Positions 1 to 7,702 of a stretch of DNA of 64,000 bases are shown piece by piece. The stretch is taken from NCBI GenBank assembly GCA_965246835.1, contig CBDFFQ010000001.1, positions 2,728,001 through 2,792,000 of the forward strand, in the 5' to 3' direction. Below the pieces are notes generated by a model, which made no database searches, was not told the origin of the DNA, and saw nothing but the letters and a program-made list of their open reading frames with translations. Both the position numbers and the translations under genes were made by a program. Position 1 is the stretch's first letter; each line of letters opens with the position of its first letter. Origin of the DNA: JANPPS01 sp965246835 (GTDB taxonomy: Bacteria > Pseudomonadota > Alphaproteobacteria > Acetobacterales > Acetobacteraceae).

Positions 1-591
1 AAAACTTCCCCGCGCGCCTGGCGGAGGTCGCGCGCCGGCTCGGCACCGATACGGCCAACATAGAAATCTGGTTTGGCGACCAGGCCCGCATCGGCCAGAA
101 GAACAAGATTACCCGGCGGTGGGCCCGTCGGGGCTCGCGCCCCTCGGCACCTCACGACCAGCGCACGGCATCGACCTACATCTTCGGCGCGATCTGCCCC
201 AGGGACGGCAAGGCGGCGGGCTTGATCCTGCCCTGGTGCAATATCGCCGCGATGGAGCTGTTCCTGCTTGAGCTGACCACTCGGGTCGCCCCGGGCCGTC
301 ACGCCCTGCTCCTGCTCGACCAGGCCGGGTGGCACATCTCCCAGCGACTGAGCGTGCCCTCGAACATCACCATTATGGCCCTGCCCGCCAAGTGCCCCGA
401 GCTGAACCCGCAGGAGAACGTTTGGGAGTTCATGCGCGACAACTGGCTCTCGAACCGGGTGTTCACGAGCTACGACAACATCGTCGATCACTGCGCCGAC
501 GCCTGGAACAAGCTGGTCGCCCAGCCCTGGCGCATCATGACGCTCGGACTGCGCGACTGGGCACATCAGTGCTGATCAGAGAGACTTGGTA
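1..591 (+). mobile_element. IS630-family element, right-hand part (cut by window edge)
   Basis: These bases match 28226-28781 and then 30202-30236 of the second copy, so this is the 3' part of the same IS630-family element without the IS256 insertion seen there. The window begins inside the A7 slippage run of the transposase gene. The right end carries the terminal sequence ending TTGGTA, with TA at 590-591. The left half lies outside the window. The IS5-family element begins only a few bases further on. Confidence 0.9.
3..575 (+). CDS. IS630-family transposase, C-terminal (orfB) part
   Basis: DDE-superfamily transposase fragment that would catalyse cut-and-paste transposition. The frame is open from the window edge and has no start of its own. 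In the full-length copy it is reached by a -1 shift on a run of seven A residues. Visible catalytic region: IWFGDQARIGQ (first Asp), LLLLDQAGWH (second Asp) and CPELNPQENVWEF (the Glu with its IS630-type context). It ends in a normal stop at 573-575. Combined with the N-terminal part seen at 27743-28288, the whole protein would be about 352 residues, normal for the family. Confidence 0.88.
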   Translation, partial: NFPARLAEVARRLGTDTANIEIWFGDQARIGQKNKITRRWARRGSRPSAPHDQRTASTYIFGAICPRDGKAAGLILPWCNIAAMELFLLELTTRVAPGRHALLLLDQAGWHISQRLSVPSNITIMALPAKCPELNPQENVWEFMRDNWLSNRVFTSYDNIVDHCADAWNKLVAQPWRIMTLGLRDWAHQC

Positions 592-596
592 TAAGG

Positions 597-1754
597 GAGA
601 CCTGTGCGCGGCAGGGCTGAACGGCTCCGGTTCATGCGGCTTTGGCCTGTGCTGTCGGGTTCACGTCTCTGACGGACGGTTGTGACACCGGATCCGTCCG
701 GTGTGGGCGTGCGAGGCCGCGCCGCTCACGGAGTCCGGGCGTGATCAGGCCGCGGCTGCGACAAGCAGCGTCACACTGCGGCGCAAGTTGTAGGCGATCG
801 CGGTCAGCCGCACCTGCAAGCCGGCCTTCGCCAGTCCCAGCCAGCGCATCCGGCGCAGGCCATAGCTCCGCTTGCACGTGCCGAACACCTTCTCGATCCG
901 GCAACGGACACGACGGACGGACGCATTGTGGGCCCGCAGCCGCTGTGCCGCCGCCTCACCGCCAAACCCGCCCGTGTGAACCACGCATGGCCTGCCGCCT
1001 CGGGCTCGGATGATCCCCTCAGGCCGGTCACCCTGGTAGGCGCTGTCACCAAACGTGTCGCCGGGCGCCTCGGGCAGGATGGCGCCGAGTTCGGCCGCAT
1101 CGTGGACGTTGGCGGTGGTGACCTCCACACCGCGGATCAGCCCGGCCTCCTGATCGGTCGCGACGTGCGCCTTGTAGCCATGCATCGGCTTGCGGCGTCG
1201 GTGCCCGGCCCAGCGCCCCTCGCCATCCCTGGGGCTCGCCGACGGGATCAGCGTCGCGTCCACGAGCGTGCCTGTCCGCACCACCACGCCACGGCGGTCA
1301 AGCTGACGCGTGACGGCCTCGAACAAGGCCCGGTCAAGACCCAGGCGCACCAGCTCGCCCCGGAAACGGACGAAGGCGGTGCGCTCCGGCGTGGCCTCGT
1401 GCGTCGAAAAGCCGCAGAACCGGCGGAAGCTCGCCCGGTCGTCGAGCGCGTCCGCAAGCTTCACGTCCGACAGGTCGTGCCAGGTGGCGAGCAGCAAGGC
1501 CCGGAACAATGCCAGCGGAGGCCAGCCGGGCTCGCCCTTGGACGACGCAGAGATGCCGACGAGGAGCTCGTCCAGCTCCCCCCAAACCACCAACCTCGCG
1601 ACCTCCTCCAGCGAGGCGCCGCCGGACCGACCCGTCCGATCGCCCCAAAGCTTCTCTTGTCCGATCCGACGCCGTGCCATGACCGCCTCGACTGCCTACA
1701 AGCCTATCGAATCACAGCAGGCCGCGCCAACTCAAGCACCCGCGCACAGGTCTC
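597..1754 (-). mobile_element. IS5-family insertion sequence, copy 1 (complete)
   Basis: The element is 1158 bp and bounded by a perfect 15-bp terminal inverted repeat, GAGACCTGTGCGCGG at the left and its complement at the right. It holds a single transposase gene on the minus strand. TAA is present on both sides (592-594 and 1756-1758), fitting a 3-bp TNA target duplication, although two G bases rather than one lie between the left TAA and the terminal repeat. The transposase is identical in sequence to that of the copy at 30241-31398. It interrupts an EndoU-type toxin reading frame. Confidence 0.9.
745..1680 (-). CDS. IS5-family transposase
   Basis: Transposase of 311 residues. The N-terminal domain (about 1-130) has the usual PPLALFRALLLATWHDLSD region. 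The catalytic DDE core follows: TLVDATLIPS around residue 140, GDSAYQGDRPEG around 215, and RCRIEKVFGTCKRSYGLRR with the Glu near 265. The gene is intact, with a start ATG at 1678-1680 and no internal stop. It lies inside 15-bp inverted repeats and is duplicated without residue changes at 30389-31324, so the element was probably recently active. Confidence 0.95.
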   Translation of the reverse strand: MARRRIGQEKLWGDRTGRSGGASLEEVARLVVWGELDELLVGISASSKGEPGWPPLALFRALLLATWHDLSDVKLADALDDRASFRRFCGFSTHEATPERTAFVRFRGELVRLGLDRALFEAVTRQLDRRGVVVRTGTLVDATLIPSASPRDGEGRWAGHRRRKPMHGYKAHVATDQEAGLIRGVEVTTANVHDAAELGAILPEAPGDTFGDSAYQGDRPEGIIRARGGRPCVVHTGGFGGEAAAQRLRAHNASVRRVRCRIEKVFGTCKRSYGLRRMRWLGLAKAGLQVRLTAIAYNLRRSVTLLVAAAA

Positions 1755-1755
1755 A

Positions 1756-1981
1756 TAAGTCTGAATTTCCCTCTGGATGGTCTGATGAACAGGTCATCGA
1801 TGCGATCAAGGATGTGGCAAATGATCCCGGGTCGTCCCGACAGGTTCAGGAGAACGGCCGTATCGCAGCCGCTGGCACTCGTTCTGACGTCGAAATCGAG
1901 GTTATCATCGAAGCCGACTAAAGAACTGTGGTGACCGGATATCCTACCAATCTGCCTCGCAACCCAAGGAGGGAACGCTGA
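1756..1981 (+). pseudogene. C-terminal tip of an EndoU-type nuclease toxin, truncated by the IS and with an in-frame stop
   Basis: The frame entering from the IS5 junction reads FPSGWSDEQVIDAIKDVAND, then GTRSDVEIEVIIEAD, a TAA stop (1919-1921), and then in the same frame RTVVTGYPTNLPRNPRRER and TGA at 1979-1981. The FPxxWS motif, the I..VA.DP helix, the EIEVII strand and the terminal TGYPTN strand are what bacterial EndoU RNase tips of polymorphic toxins end with. Only the last third of the domain remains. The upstream part was separated by the IS5 insertion, and the TAA sits where a Gly codon would be expected. The stop overlaps the next start (TGATG), as is typical of toxin-immunity pairs. 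The family call rests on motif recall, so it is moderate. Confidence 0.62.
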
Positions 1982-2268
1982 TGCCAAACACCGAGCGTGA
2001 TGATGACCTGATCGAGAATGGTCTTGATACACTGTGTAAAACCATTGTCAATCCAGAGGAGAAGTCGTATGCAACAGCCATGCAGTATATCTATGTACAC
2101 GAGTATCAACTTGCCTTGGATCTGATCGCCCATATTCAGCTTCAGTCCGAATCTTCTATGTCTTCAGAAACACGGACGCTCTTCGAGATGCTTGCACAGA
2201 AAATTGGCATGACAGATGGCGATATGTGGCGAGGCGTCGCTAAGCTTAGAAGCAGTCAACTACCCTAA
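1981..2268 (+). CDS. putative immunity protein for the EndoU-type toxin
   Basis: Small acidic protein of 95 residues, mostly helical. It begins on the ATG that overlaps the TGA of the toxin tip, with AAGGAGGG just upstream as a strong ribosome-binding site. Features seen: an acidic N-terminus, a Tyr-rich stretch (YATAMQYIYVHEYQLALDLI), and a C-terminal helix ending in MWRGVAKLRS. Its length, position and 1-base overlap fit an immunity gene, and its layout recalls MafI-type immunity proteins that accompany EndoU-tipped MafB toxins. The region is visibly AT-richer than the surrounding genome, suggesting transfer. No catalytic motif is visible, and function is inferred from context only. Confidence 0.55.
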   Translation: MPNTERDDDLIENGLDTLCKTIVNPEEKSYATAMQYIYVHEYQLALDLIAHIQLQSESSMSSETRTLFEMLAQKIGMTDGDMWRGVAKLRSSQLP

Positions 2269-2294
2269 AAATGACCTGATTAAGTTATAAACCC

Positions 2295-3284
2295 CTACCC
2301 CGTCCCGCCGTGATGCAAGTGACACGCCGCCGCCTGCCCCAGCGCTACCGGCAGCAACACCGGACGCTCCGTCCGGCAGCGGGGGCCCGCGTGGGGGCAG
2401 CGGGGGTGGAAGCGGCAGCCCGGGGGCGGCGCCAACGCGGACGGCATCTCCCCCGCGATCGGGCTGAACGCGCCGCGGCCGGCGCCGATCCGCGGCACGC
2501 TGGCCAGCAGCGCCCGCGTGTAGGGATGCGCCGGGCCAGCATACAGGGAGGCGGTGGCGGCCAGCTCCACGATCTCACCCAGATACATCACCGCCACCCG
2601 GTCCGACACATGCCGCACCACGCCCAAATCGTGGCTGATGAACAGCCCGGCCAGGCCCGTGGACGCCCGGAGGTCCATGAACAGGTTCAGCACCTGCGCC
2701 TGCACCGACACGTCGAGCGACGCGACGGGCTCATCCAGCACCAGCAATTCCGGTTGCAACGCCAGGGCGCGGGCGATGGCGATGCGCTGCCGCTGGCCGC
2801 CGCTGAACTGGTGGGGGTAGCGGCTGGCCAGCTCGGGCTCGAGGCCGACGCGATGCAGCAGCTCCGCCACCAGCGCGCCGGCACCCGCCCGCGACACCAG
2901 CCCATGCGCCACCGGCCCCTCCGCCACGGTGTCCCGCACGCGCATGCGCGGGTCCAGGCTGGCGAACGGGTCCTGATGGATCATCTGGACCCCCGGCGTC
3001 AGCTTGCGCCCGCCCCGGCGCAACGGGCCGCCCTTGAACCGCACCGTGCCGCTGCTGGCGTCGAACACCCCGGCGGCGATGCGGCCCAGCGTGCTCTTGC
3101 CGCAGCCGCTTTCCCCCGCGAGGCCCAGCACCTCGCCGGGCGCCAGCGTCAGGGACACATCCGTCACCGCCTGCGTCATGTGCAAGCCGCCCGCGCCGCC
3201 GAACAGCCGGGCAATGCGATCACCCAGGCCGGGTGGTTGGGAGAAGTGTTTGCTGACCCGGTCCAGCTCGAGCAGCGGCGTCAT
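2295..3284 (-). CDS. oligopeptide/dipeptide ABC transporter ATPase (DppF/OppF type)
   Basis: Second ATPase of a peptide importer, 329 residues. Walker A GESGCGKST, signature LSGGQRQRIAIARAL, Walker B LLVLDEPVASLD, H-loop ISHDLGV. The C-terminal oligopeptide-transporter extension has the Cys motif GCRFHPRCPHAGPRC. The start chosen is the ATG at 3282-3284, which overlaps the stop of the upstream ATPase by four bases (ATGA). A longer frame upstream is only the shadow of that gene. Last gene of the five-gene operon. Confidence 0.93.
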   Translation of the reverse strand: MTPLLELDRVSKHFSQPPGLGDRIARLFGGAGGLHMTQAVTDVSLTLAPGEVLGLAGESGCGKSTLGRIAAGVFDASSGTVRFKGGPLRRGGRKLTPGVQMIHQDPFASLDPRMRVRDTVAEGPVAHGLVSRAGAGALVAELLHRVGLEPELASRYPHQFSGGQRQRIAIARALALQPELLVLDEPVASLDVSVQAQVLNLFMDLRASTGLAGLFISHDLGVVRHVSDRVAVMYLGEIVELAATASLYAGPAHPYTRALLASVPRIGAGRGAFSPIAGEMPSALAPPPGCRFHPRCPHAGPRCRTERPVLLPVALGQAAACHLHHGGTG

Positions 3285-4225
3285 AGCGGGTGATGGCACA
3301 GCGCCGCGTGCCCGTCCCCGGCCCAGGGTGGCGGCGTGGCGCAATCCGGGGCCGCACGCGGGCAGCGGGTGCGGAAGGCGCAGCCCGCATCCAGGATCGG
3401 GGCGGCGCCCGGCAGTTGCGGGAGGCGGGTGCCCGGCCGGTGCCCGGACGGCACGGAGCCGAGCAGCGCGGCGGTGTAGGGGTGCAGGGGCGCGGCCAGC
3501 ACGGCGTCTGCCGGGCCACGCTCCACCACCCGCCCGGCATACATGACGCACACATCGTCCGCGAGGGAGGACACCACGGCCAGGTCGTGCGTGATCCACA
3601 GGAACGCCGTGCCGGTCTCGTCCGCCAGCCGGCGCACCTCCGCCAGGATCTGGCCCTGGATCGAGACGTCCAGCGCCGTGGTGGGCTCATCGGCGATGAT
3701 GAGTGCGGGGCCGTGCAGCAACGCCATGGCGATGGCCACGCGCTGCCGCATGCCGCCCGAGAGCTGGTGTGGATAGGCGTCGAGCCGTTCGGCGGGGCTT
3801 GGGATGCCGACGGTGGCGAGCGCGGCCTGCGCGCGGGCGCGGGCGTCGTGCCGGGTCACGGCGGCATGGGCGCGCACGGCCGCCACCATCTGCGTGCCGA
3901 TGCGGAGCACGGGGTTCAGCGTCATGAGCGGGTCCTGGAACACCATCGCCACCCGGGCGCCGCGGATGCGCCGCATGGCCTCACCCTGGAGCCCGGCGAT
4001 GTCCTCGCCCGCCAGCCTCACTCGGCCGGACACGACACGGCCCGGCGGCTCCAGCAACCCCATGATCGAAAACCCGGTCACCGACTTGCCGGACCCGCTC
4101 TCTCCCATCAGGCCCAGGATGCGCCCGGCCTCGACCTGGAACGACACGCCGTTCACCGCGCGCACCAGCCCGGTGCGGGTTGGGAACTCGGTATGCAGGT
4201 CCTGCACCTCGAGCGCCGGGATCAT
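3281..4225 (-). CDS. oligopeptide/dipeptide ABC transporter ATPase (DppD/OppD type)
   Basis: First ATPase of the peptide importer, 314 residues. Walker A GESGSGKSV near residue 41, signature LSGGMRQRVAIAMAL, Walker B LIIADEPTTALD, H-loop ITHDLAV, then the oligo_HPY tail with HPYTAALLGSVP and CAFRTRCPRAAPDC. It overlaps the upstream permease and the downstream ATPase by four bases each, so the operon is translationally coupled. The two ATPases would form the heterodimer that drives the DppB/DppC-like channel. Confidence 0.94.
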   Translation of the reverse strand: MIPALEVQDLHTEFPTRTGLVRAVNGVSFQVEAGRILGLMGESGSGKSVTGFSIMGLLEPPGRVVSGRVRLAGEDIAGLQGEAMRRIRGARVAMVFQDPLMTLNPVLRIGTQMVAAVRAHAAVTRHDARARAQAALATVGIPSPAERLDAYPHQLSGGMRQRVAIAMALLHGPALIIADEPTTALDVSIQGQILAEVRRLADETGTAFLWITHDLAVVSSLADDVCVMYAGRVVERGPADAVLAAPLHPYTAALLGSVPSGHRPGTRLPQLPGAAPILDAGCAFRTRCPRAAPDCATPPPWAGDGHAALCHHPL

Positions 4226-5082
4226 TGCCGCTGCCGCGGGTTCAGCACCTGGCGCAGCTGATCCCCGACCAAATTGATCGCCAGCACCGTCAGCATGAGG
4301 GCGACGCCCGGATAAACGGAAATCCAGTAGCGGCCGGACAGCATGAACTGGAACCCGTTGGCGATCAGCAGGCCGAGAGAGGGCCGGGTGATCGGCAAAC
4401 CGAGGCCCAGGAAGCTCAACGTCGCCTCGAGCGATACCGCGGTCGCGACCTGCACCGTCGCCACCACGATCAGCGGCGGCAGGATGTTGGGCAGCATGTG
4501 GCGCAGCACCACCCGCCGGGCGGAAAGCGGGGTGGAGAGCGCGGCCTCGATATAGTCCTTGCCGCGCTCCGCCTTGGCGGCGCCATAGGCCGTCCGGGCG
4601 AAATAGGCGTATTGCGCCGCCACCAGCGCCGCGATCAGTTGCGGAATGCCCTGGCCGAGCGCCGCCACCAGCACCAGCGCCAGCAGGATCGCGGGCAACG
4701 AAAGCTGCAGATCCACGATCCGCATCACCACCGCCTCGATCCGGCCGCCGTTGTAGGCCGCCAGCAACCCGGCCATCGTGCCCAGCACCAGCGCCACGGC
4801 CCCGGCAGACACCGCGATCAGCAGGCTCAGCCGCAGGCCATACAGGATCGCCGACAGCAGATCCCGCCCGGCCGCATCGGTGCCGAGGCGATGGACATAC
4901 CCGGATGACCCGACCTCCCCGGGCGGCAGCCGCGCATCGCCCAGTTCGAGCCCGGCCTGGTCATACGGGTCCTGCGGCGCGACCCAGGGCGCCAGCGCGG
5001 CCAACAGCACCACCGCCACGACGATCGCCAACGCCATGACGGCGACGGGGCTGCGCCGGTATTCGCGCCAGAACGCCCTCAT
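4222..5082 (-). CDS. peptide ABC transporter permease (DppC type)
   Basis: Inner-membrane permease of 286 residues with about six hydrophobic segments. The first (VAVMALAIVVAVVLLAALAP) follows a short Arg-rich cytosolic start. The EAA loop that docks the ATPase is visible as EAALSTPLSARRVVLRHMLPN around residues 178-200. It has the periplasmic DPYDQ region after the first segment that is typical of DppC/OppC subunits. Four-base overlaps on both sides place it in the operon between the DppB-like permease and the DppD-like ATPase. Confidence 0.93.
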   Translation of the reverse strand: MRAFWREYRRSPVAVMALAIVVAVVLLAALAPWVAPQDPYDQAGLELGDARLPPGEVGSSGYVHRLGTDAAGRDLLSAILYGLRLSLLIAVSAGAVALVLGTMAGLLAAYNGGRIEAVVMRIVDLQLSLPAILLALVLVAALGQGIPQLIAALVAAQYAYFARTAYGAAKAERGKDYIEAALSTPLSARRVVLRHMLPNILPPLIVVATVQVATAVSLEATLSFLGLGLPITRPSLGLLIANGFQFMLSGRYWISVYPGVALMLTVLAINLVGDQLRQVLNPRQRQ

Positions 5083-6044
5083 CGCGCGCGCACCCGGGGG
5101 TCCAGCAACGCGTAGGTCAGCTCGACGGCCAGGTTGATCGCCACGAACACCAGCACCACCAGGATGAGGTAGGCGACCATCACGGGCCGGTCGAGCGAGG
5201 TGATGCTCTCGATGATGAGCTTGCCCATTCCGGGCCAGTTGAACACGGTCTCGGTCACCACCGCGAAGGCGAGGGTGGAGCCGAACTCCAGGCCGAACAC
5301 CGTCACGATCGGGATGCCGATGTTCTTCAGCACGTGCAGCCCCACCACCTGCCGCTCCGGCAGACCGAGGGCGCGGGCGAAGCGGACGTGCTCGCTGCCC
5401 ATCACCTCCTCCGTCCCGGCGCGCACCAGGCGAATCAGCAGACCGAGCTTGAACAGGGACAGGTTCAGTGCCGGCAGCAGCAGATGCTGCCAGCCATCCC
5501 AGGTGAAGGCCGAGGAGCGCAGGCCCAGGAACTCCCCCACGGCGCCCCGCCCGCCGGAGGGCAGCCAGCGCAGTTCCACCGAAAACAGCAGGATCAGCAG
5601 CAGCCCCACCCAGAATGTCGGCACCGAGAACCCGGCCACCGACAGCGCCATGATCCCGCGGCTGCTGCCGCTATCGGGCCGGTATCCCGCCCAGATGCCG
5701 AGCGGCACGCCGAGCACGAGGGCGATGCCGAGCGCCACCAGCGTCAGCTCCAGCGTGGCCGGCAGGCGGGACAGGATCAGCGGCAGGACCGGCAGGCGGA
5801 AGATGAAGCTGGTGCCGAAATCGCCGGCCGCGATCGCCTGCAGGAAGCGCCAGTATTGCACCGGCAGGGTCTGATCGAGGCCGTATTGCTGGATGATGGC
5901 GGCGCGCATGGCCTGGGAAGCCGCCGGGTCGATCAGCACGTCGATCGGGTTGCCGATGGCGTGCACGCCCGCGAACACCAGCACGGACATGACCAGCACG
6001 ATCAGGACCGCGCCGAGCAGCCGCCCGATGACGAACCCGGCCAA
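5079..6044 (-). CDS. peptide ABC transporter permease (DppB type)
   Basis: Inner-membrane permease of 321 residues, typical DppB/OppB length. It starts with a single hydrophobic segment (LLGAVLIVLVMSVLVFAGVH) followed by a roughly 70-residue periplasmic region containing the YGLDQTLPVQYWRFL stretch common in this subunit. Four to five further membrane segments follow, with EAA loop RFARALGLPERQVVGLHVLKN. It partners the DppC-like gene that it overlaps downstream. The substrate-binding gene ends six bases upstream. Confidence 0.93.
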   Translation of the reverse strand: MAGFVIGRLLGAVLIVLVMSVLVFAGVHAIGNPIDVLIDPAASQAMRAAIIQQYGLDQTLPVQYWRFLQAIAAGDFGTSFIFRLPVLPLILSRLPATLELTLVALGIALVLGVPLGIWAGYRPDSGSSRGIMALSVAGFSVPTFWVGLLLILLFSVELRWLPSGGRGAVGEFLGLRSSAFTWDGWQHLLLPALNLSLFKLGLLIRLVRAGTEEVMGSEHVRFARALGLPERQVVGLHVLKNIGIPIVTVFGLEFGSTLAFAVVTETVFNWPGMGKLIIESITSLDRPVMVAYLILVVLVFVAINLAVELTYALLDPRVRAR

Positions 6045-6050
6045 GCGGAC

Positions 6051-7622
6051 CTATTGCGGCGTGATGGCGTAGGCCAGCGTTTCCTGATCGACGCGCGGGG
6101 TGAAGCGGAACTTGCCCTTCGGCATCGCCCAGATGGTCTGCGGCATCACCACCGGGAGCATCGGGCGCTCGTTCATGCTGATCTCGGTGGCGCGAACGAA
6201 CATCTCCCGGCGCTTCGCCTCATCCAAGGTGCGGCTGCCATCCAGCAGCAGCTTGTCTACGTCCGCATTGCTGTAGCCGGAGCGGTTGAAGTTGCCGAGA
6301 CCCACGGCCGGGTCGGCGCTATGGATGGTGGCGCCGTAGGTATAGGCGGCCTCCCCGGTCAGGGTGCCCCAGCCCGACATCTGCAAGGAATAATCGCCCC
6401 GCGTGCTGGCGGGGAAGAACACGGTGCCGATCAGGGCGTTGGGATTGATCTTCAGCCCGACGCGGGACCATTGCTGCGCCAGCGCCTCGCACAGCGCGCC
6501 GTCGCCCGGCAGGCGGTTGCTGGTGCAATACAGCTCCATCTCGAACCCCTTCGGATACCCGGCCTCCGCCAGCAGCGCCCGGGCCCGCGGCAAATCCACC
6601 AGGCGCTCCGGCAGGTTGGGGCTGGCGCCGAAGAACGTGTCTGGCATCAGCTGGCTCATGGGCTTGGCCAGCCCCTCGAACACCACGCGGGCCAGGGCGC
6701 GGCGATCCAGCGCCAGATCCATCGCCTGCCGCACCCGGATGTCTGCCATCGGATTGGCCTCGATCTCGCGGCCCTCGACGTTGGCGGGCTTCGGCAGCTT
6801 GGGGCGGACGTTCAGGTAGACGTTGAATACGTAGACGCTGTCCCCGATCACGGTGCTGAGGTTCGGGTCGCGTTGCAGGGCCGCGGCGTCAGTCGCGGGC
6901 ACGTAGTTCACGATATCCACCTGGCCGCTCTTCAGCGCCGCCAGCCGCGCGGCGTCGTTGGGGATCTCCCGCCTTATCACCCGCGCCCAGGATTGCTGGC
7001 CGCCCCACCAGCCCGGGAACCGTTCCAGCACCAGGTCCCCGCGCGGCTCCCACGAGACGAAGCGGAATGGCCCGGTGCCGATCGCGGCGGTGCCGGCGTT
7101 GAACTGCTCGTTCCGCGCCTCCATCCCGATCTTGCGGCTGACGATCATGAGGCGGGTGAAATCGTTGGGCAGCGTGGGCGCCGGGCCATCGGTGGTGACG
7201 CGGATGGTCAGGCGGTCCACGACCTCCGCACTCTTGGCGCGCTTGGTATAGAGCGTCATGGGCATGGGGCCGGTCACGACCGGGATGCGCTCCAAGGAGA
7301 ACTTCACATCCTCCGCCGAGAACTCCGATCCGTCATGGAATTTCACGCCGTCCCGCAGCTTGAACTCCCAGACATTGTCGGCGACGGGTGTCCAGGACAG
7401 GGCGAGACCGGGCTTCAAGTTGAGGTTTTCGTCCTGTGCGACCAGGCTGTCATACACGTGGCGCAACGCCTCGATATGGCCGCCCAGGGTGGACCAATGC
7501 GGGTCCAGGCTTTCCGGCCCGTTGCGCACGCCGACGGTGAGCGTCTGCGCTGCTGCGGGAACCGTTGGAAGCAGGAGGGCGAGCAGCAGGAGGACGGAGA
7601 GGCGGGGTTTGCGATGGGTCAT
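6051..7622 (-). CDS. peptide ABC transporter substrate-binding protein (SBP_bac_5)
   Basis: Periplasmic solute-binding lipoprotein-like family 5 protein, 523 residues, first gene of the operon. A Sec signal peptide is clear (Arg/Lys then LSVLLLLALLLPTVPAAAQ, cleavage near residue 26). Family hallmarks: GPESLDPHWSTLGGHIEALRHV, the LAxSWxxxxDNVWEFKLRDGVKFHDG motif, and FSLERIP. There is no lipobox Cys, so it is probably soluble. Substrate is not predictable from sequence; peptides, nickel or glutathione are possible for this family. The 80-bp gap to the divergent gene at 7703 should hold the operon promoter. Confidence 0.93.
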   Translation of the reverse strand: MTHRKPRLSVLLLLALLLPTVPAAAQTLTVGVRNGPESLDPHWSTLGGHIEALRHVYDSLVAQDENLNLKPGLALSWTPVADNVWEFKLRDGVKFHDGSEFSAEDVKFSLERIPVVTGPMPMTLYTKRAKSAEVVDRLTIRVTTDGPAPTLPNDFTRLMIVSRKIGMEARNEQFNAGTAAIGTGPFRFVSWEPRGDLVLERFPGWWGGQQSWARVIRREIPNDAARLAALKSGQVDIVNYVPATDAAALQRDPNLSTVIGDSVYVFNVYLNVRPKLPKPANVEGREIEANPMADIRVRQAMDLALDRRALARVVFEGLAKPMSQLMPDTFFGASPNLPERLVDLPRARALLAEAGYPKGFEMELYCTSNRLPGDGALCEALAQQWSRVGLKINPNALIGTVFFPASTRGDYSLQMSGWGTLTGEAAYTYGATIHSADPAVGLGNFNRSGYSNADVDKLLLDGSRTLDEAKRREMFVRATEISMNERPMLPVVMPQTIWAMPKGKFRFTPRVDQETLAYAITPQ

Positions 7623-7702
7623 GGCGGGATCCTGCGCTGCTTCGGCAAGCCTGCTTACCTATCCGGGGAGCGTCAACAGGAACTTAGGGGAGAGAGCGGA
7701 GC

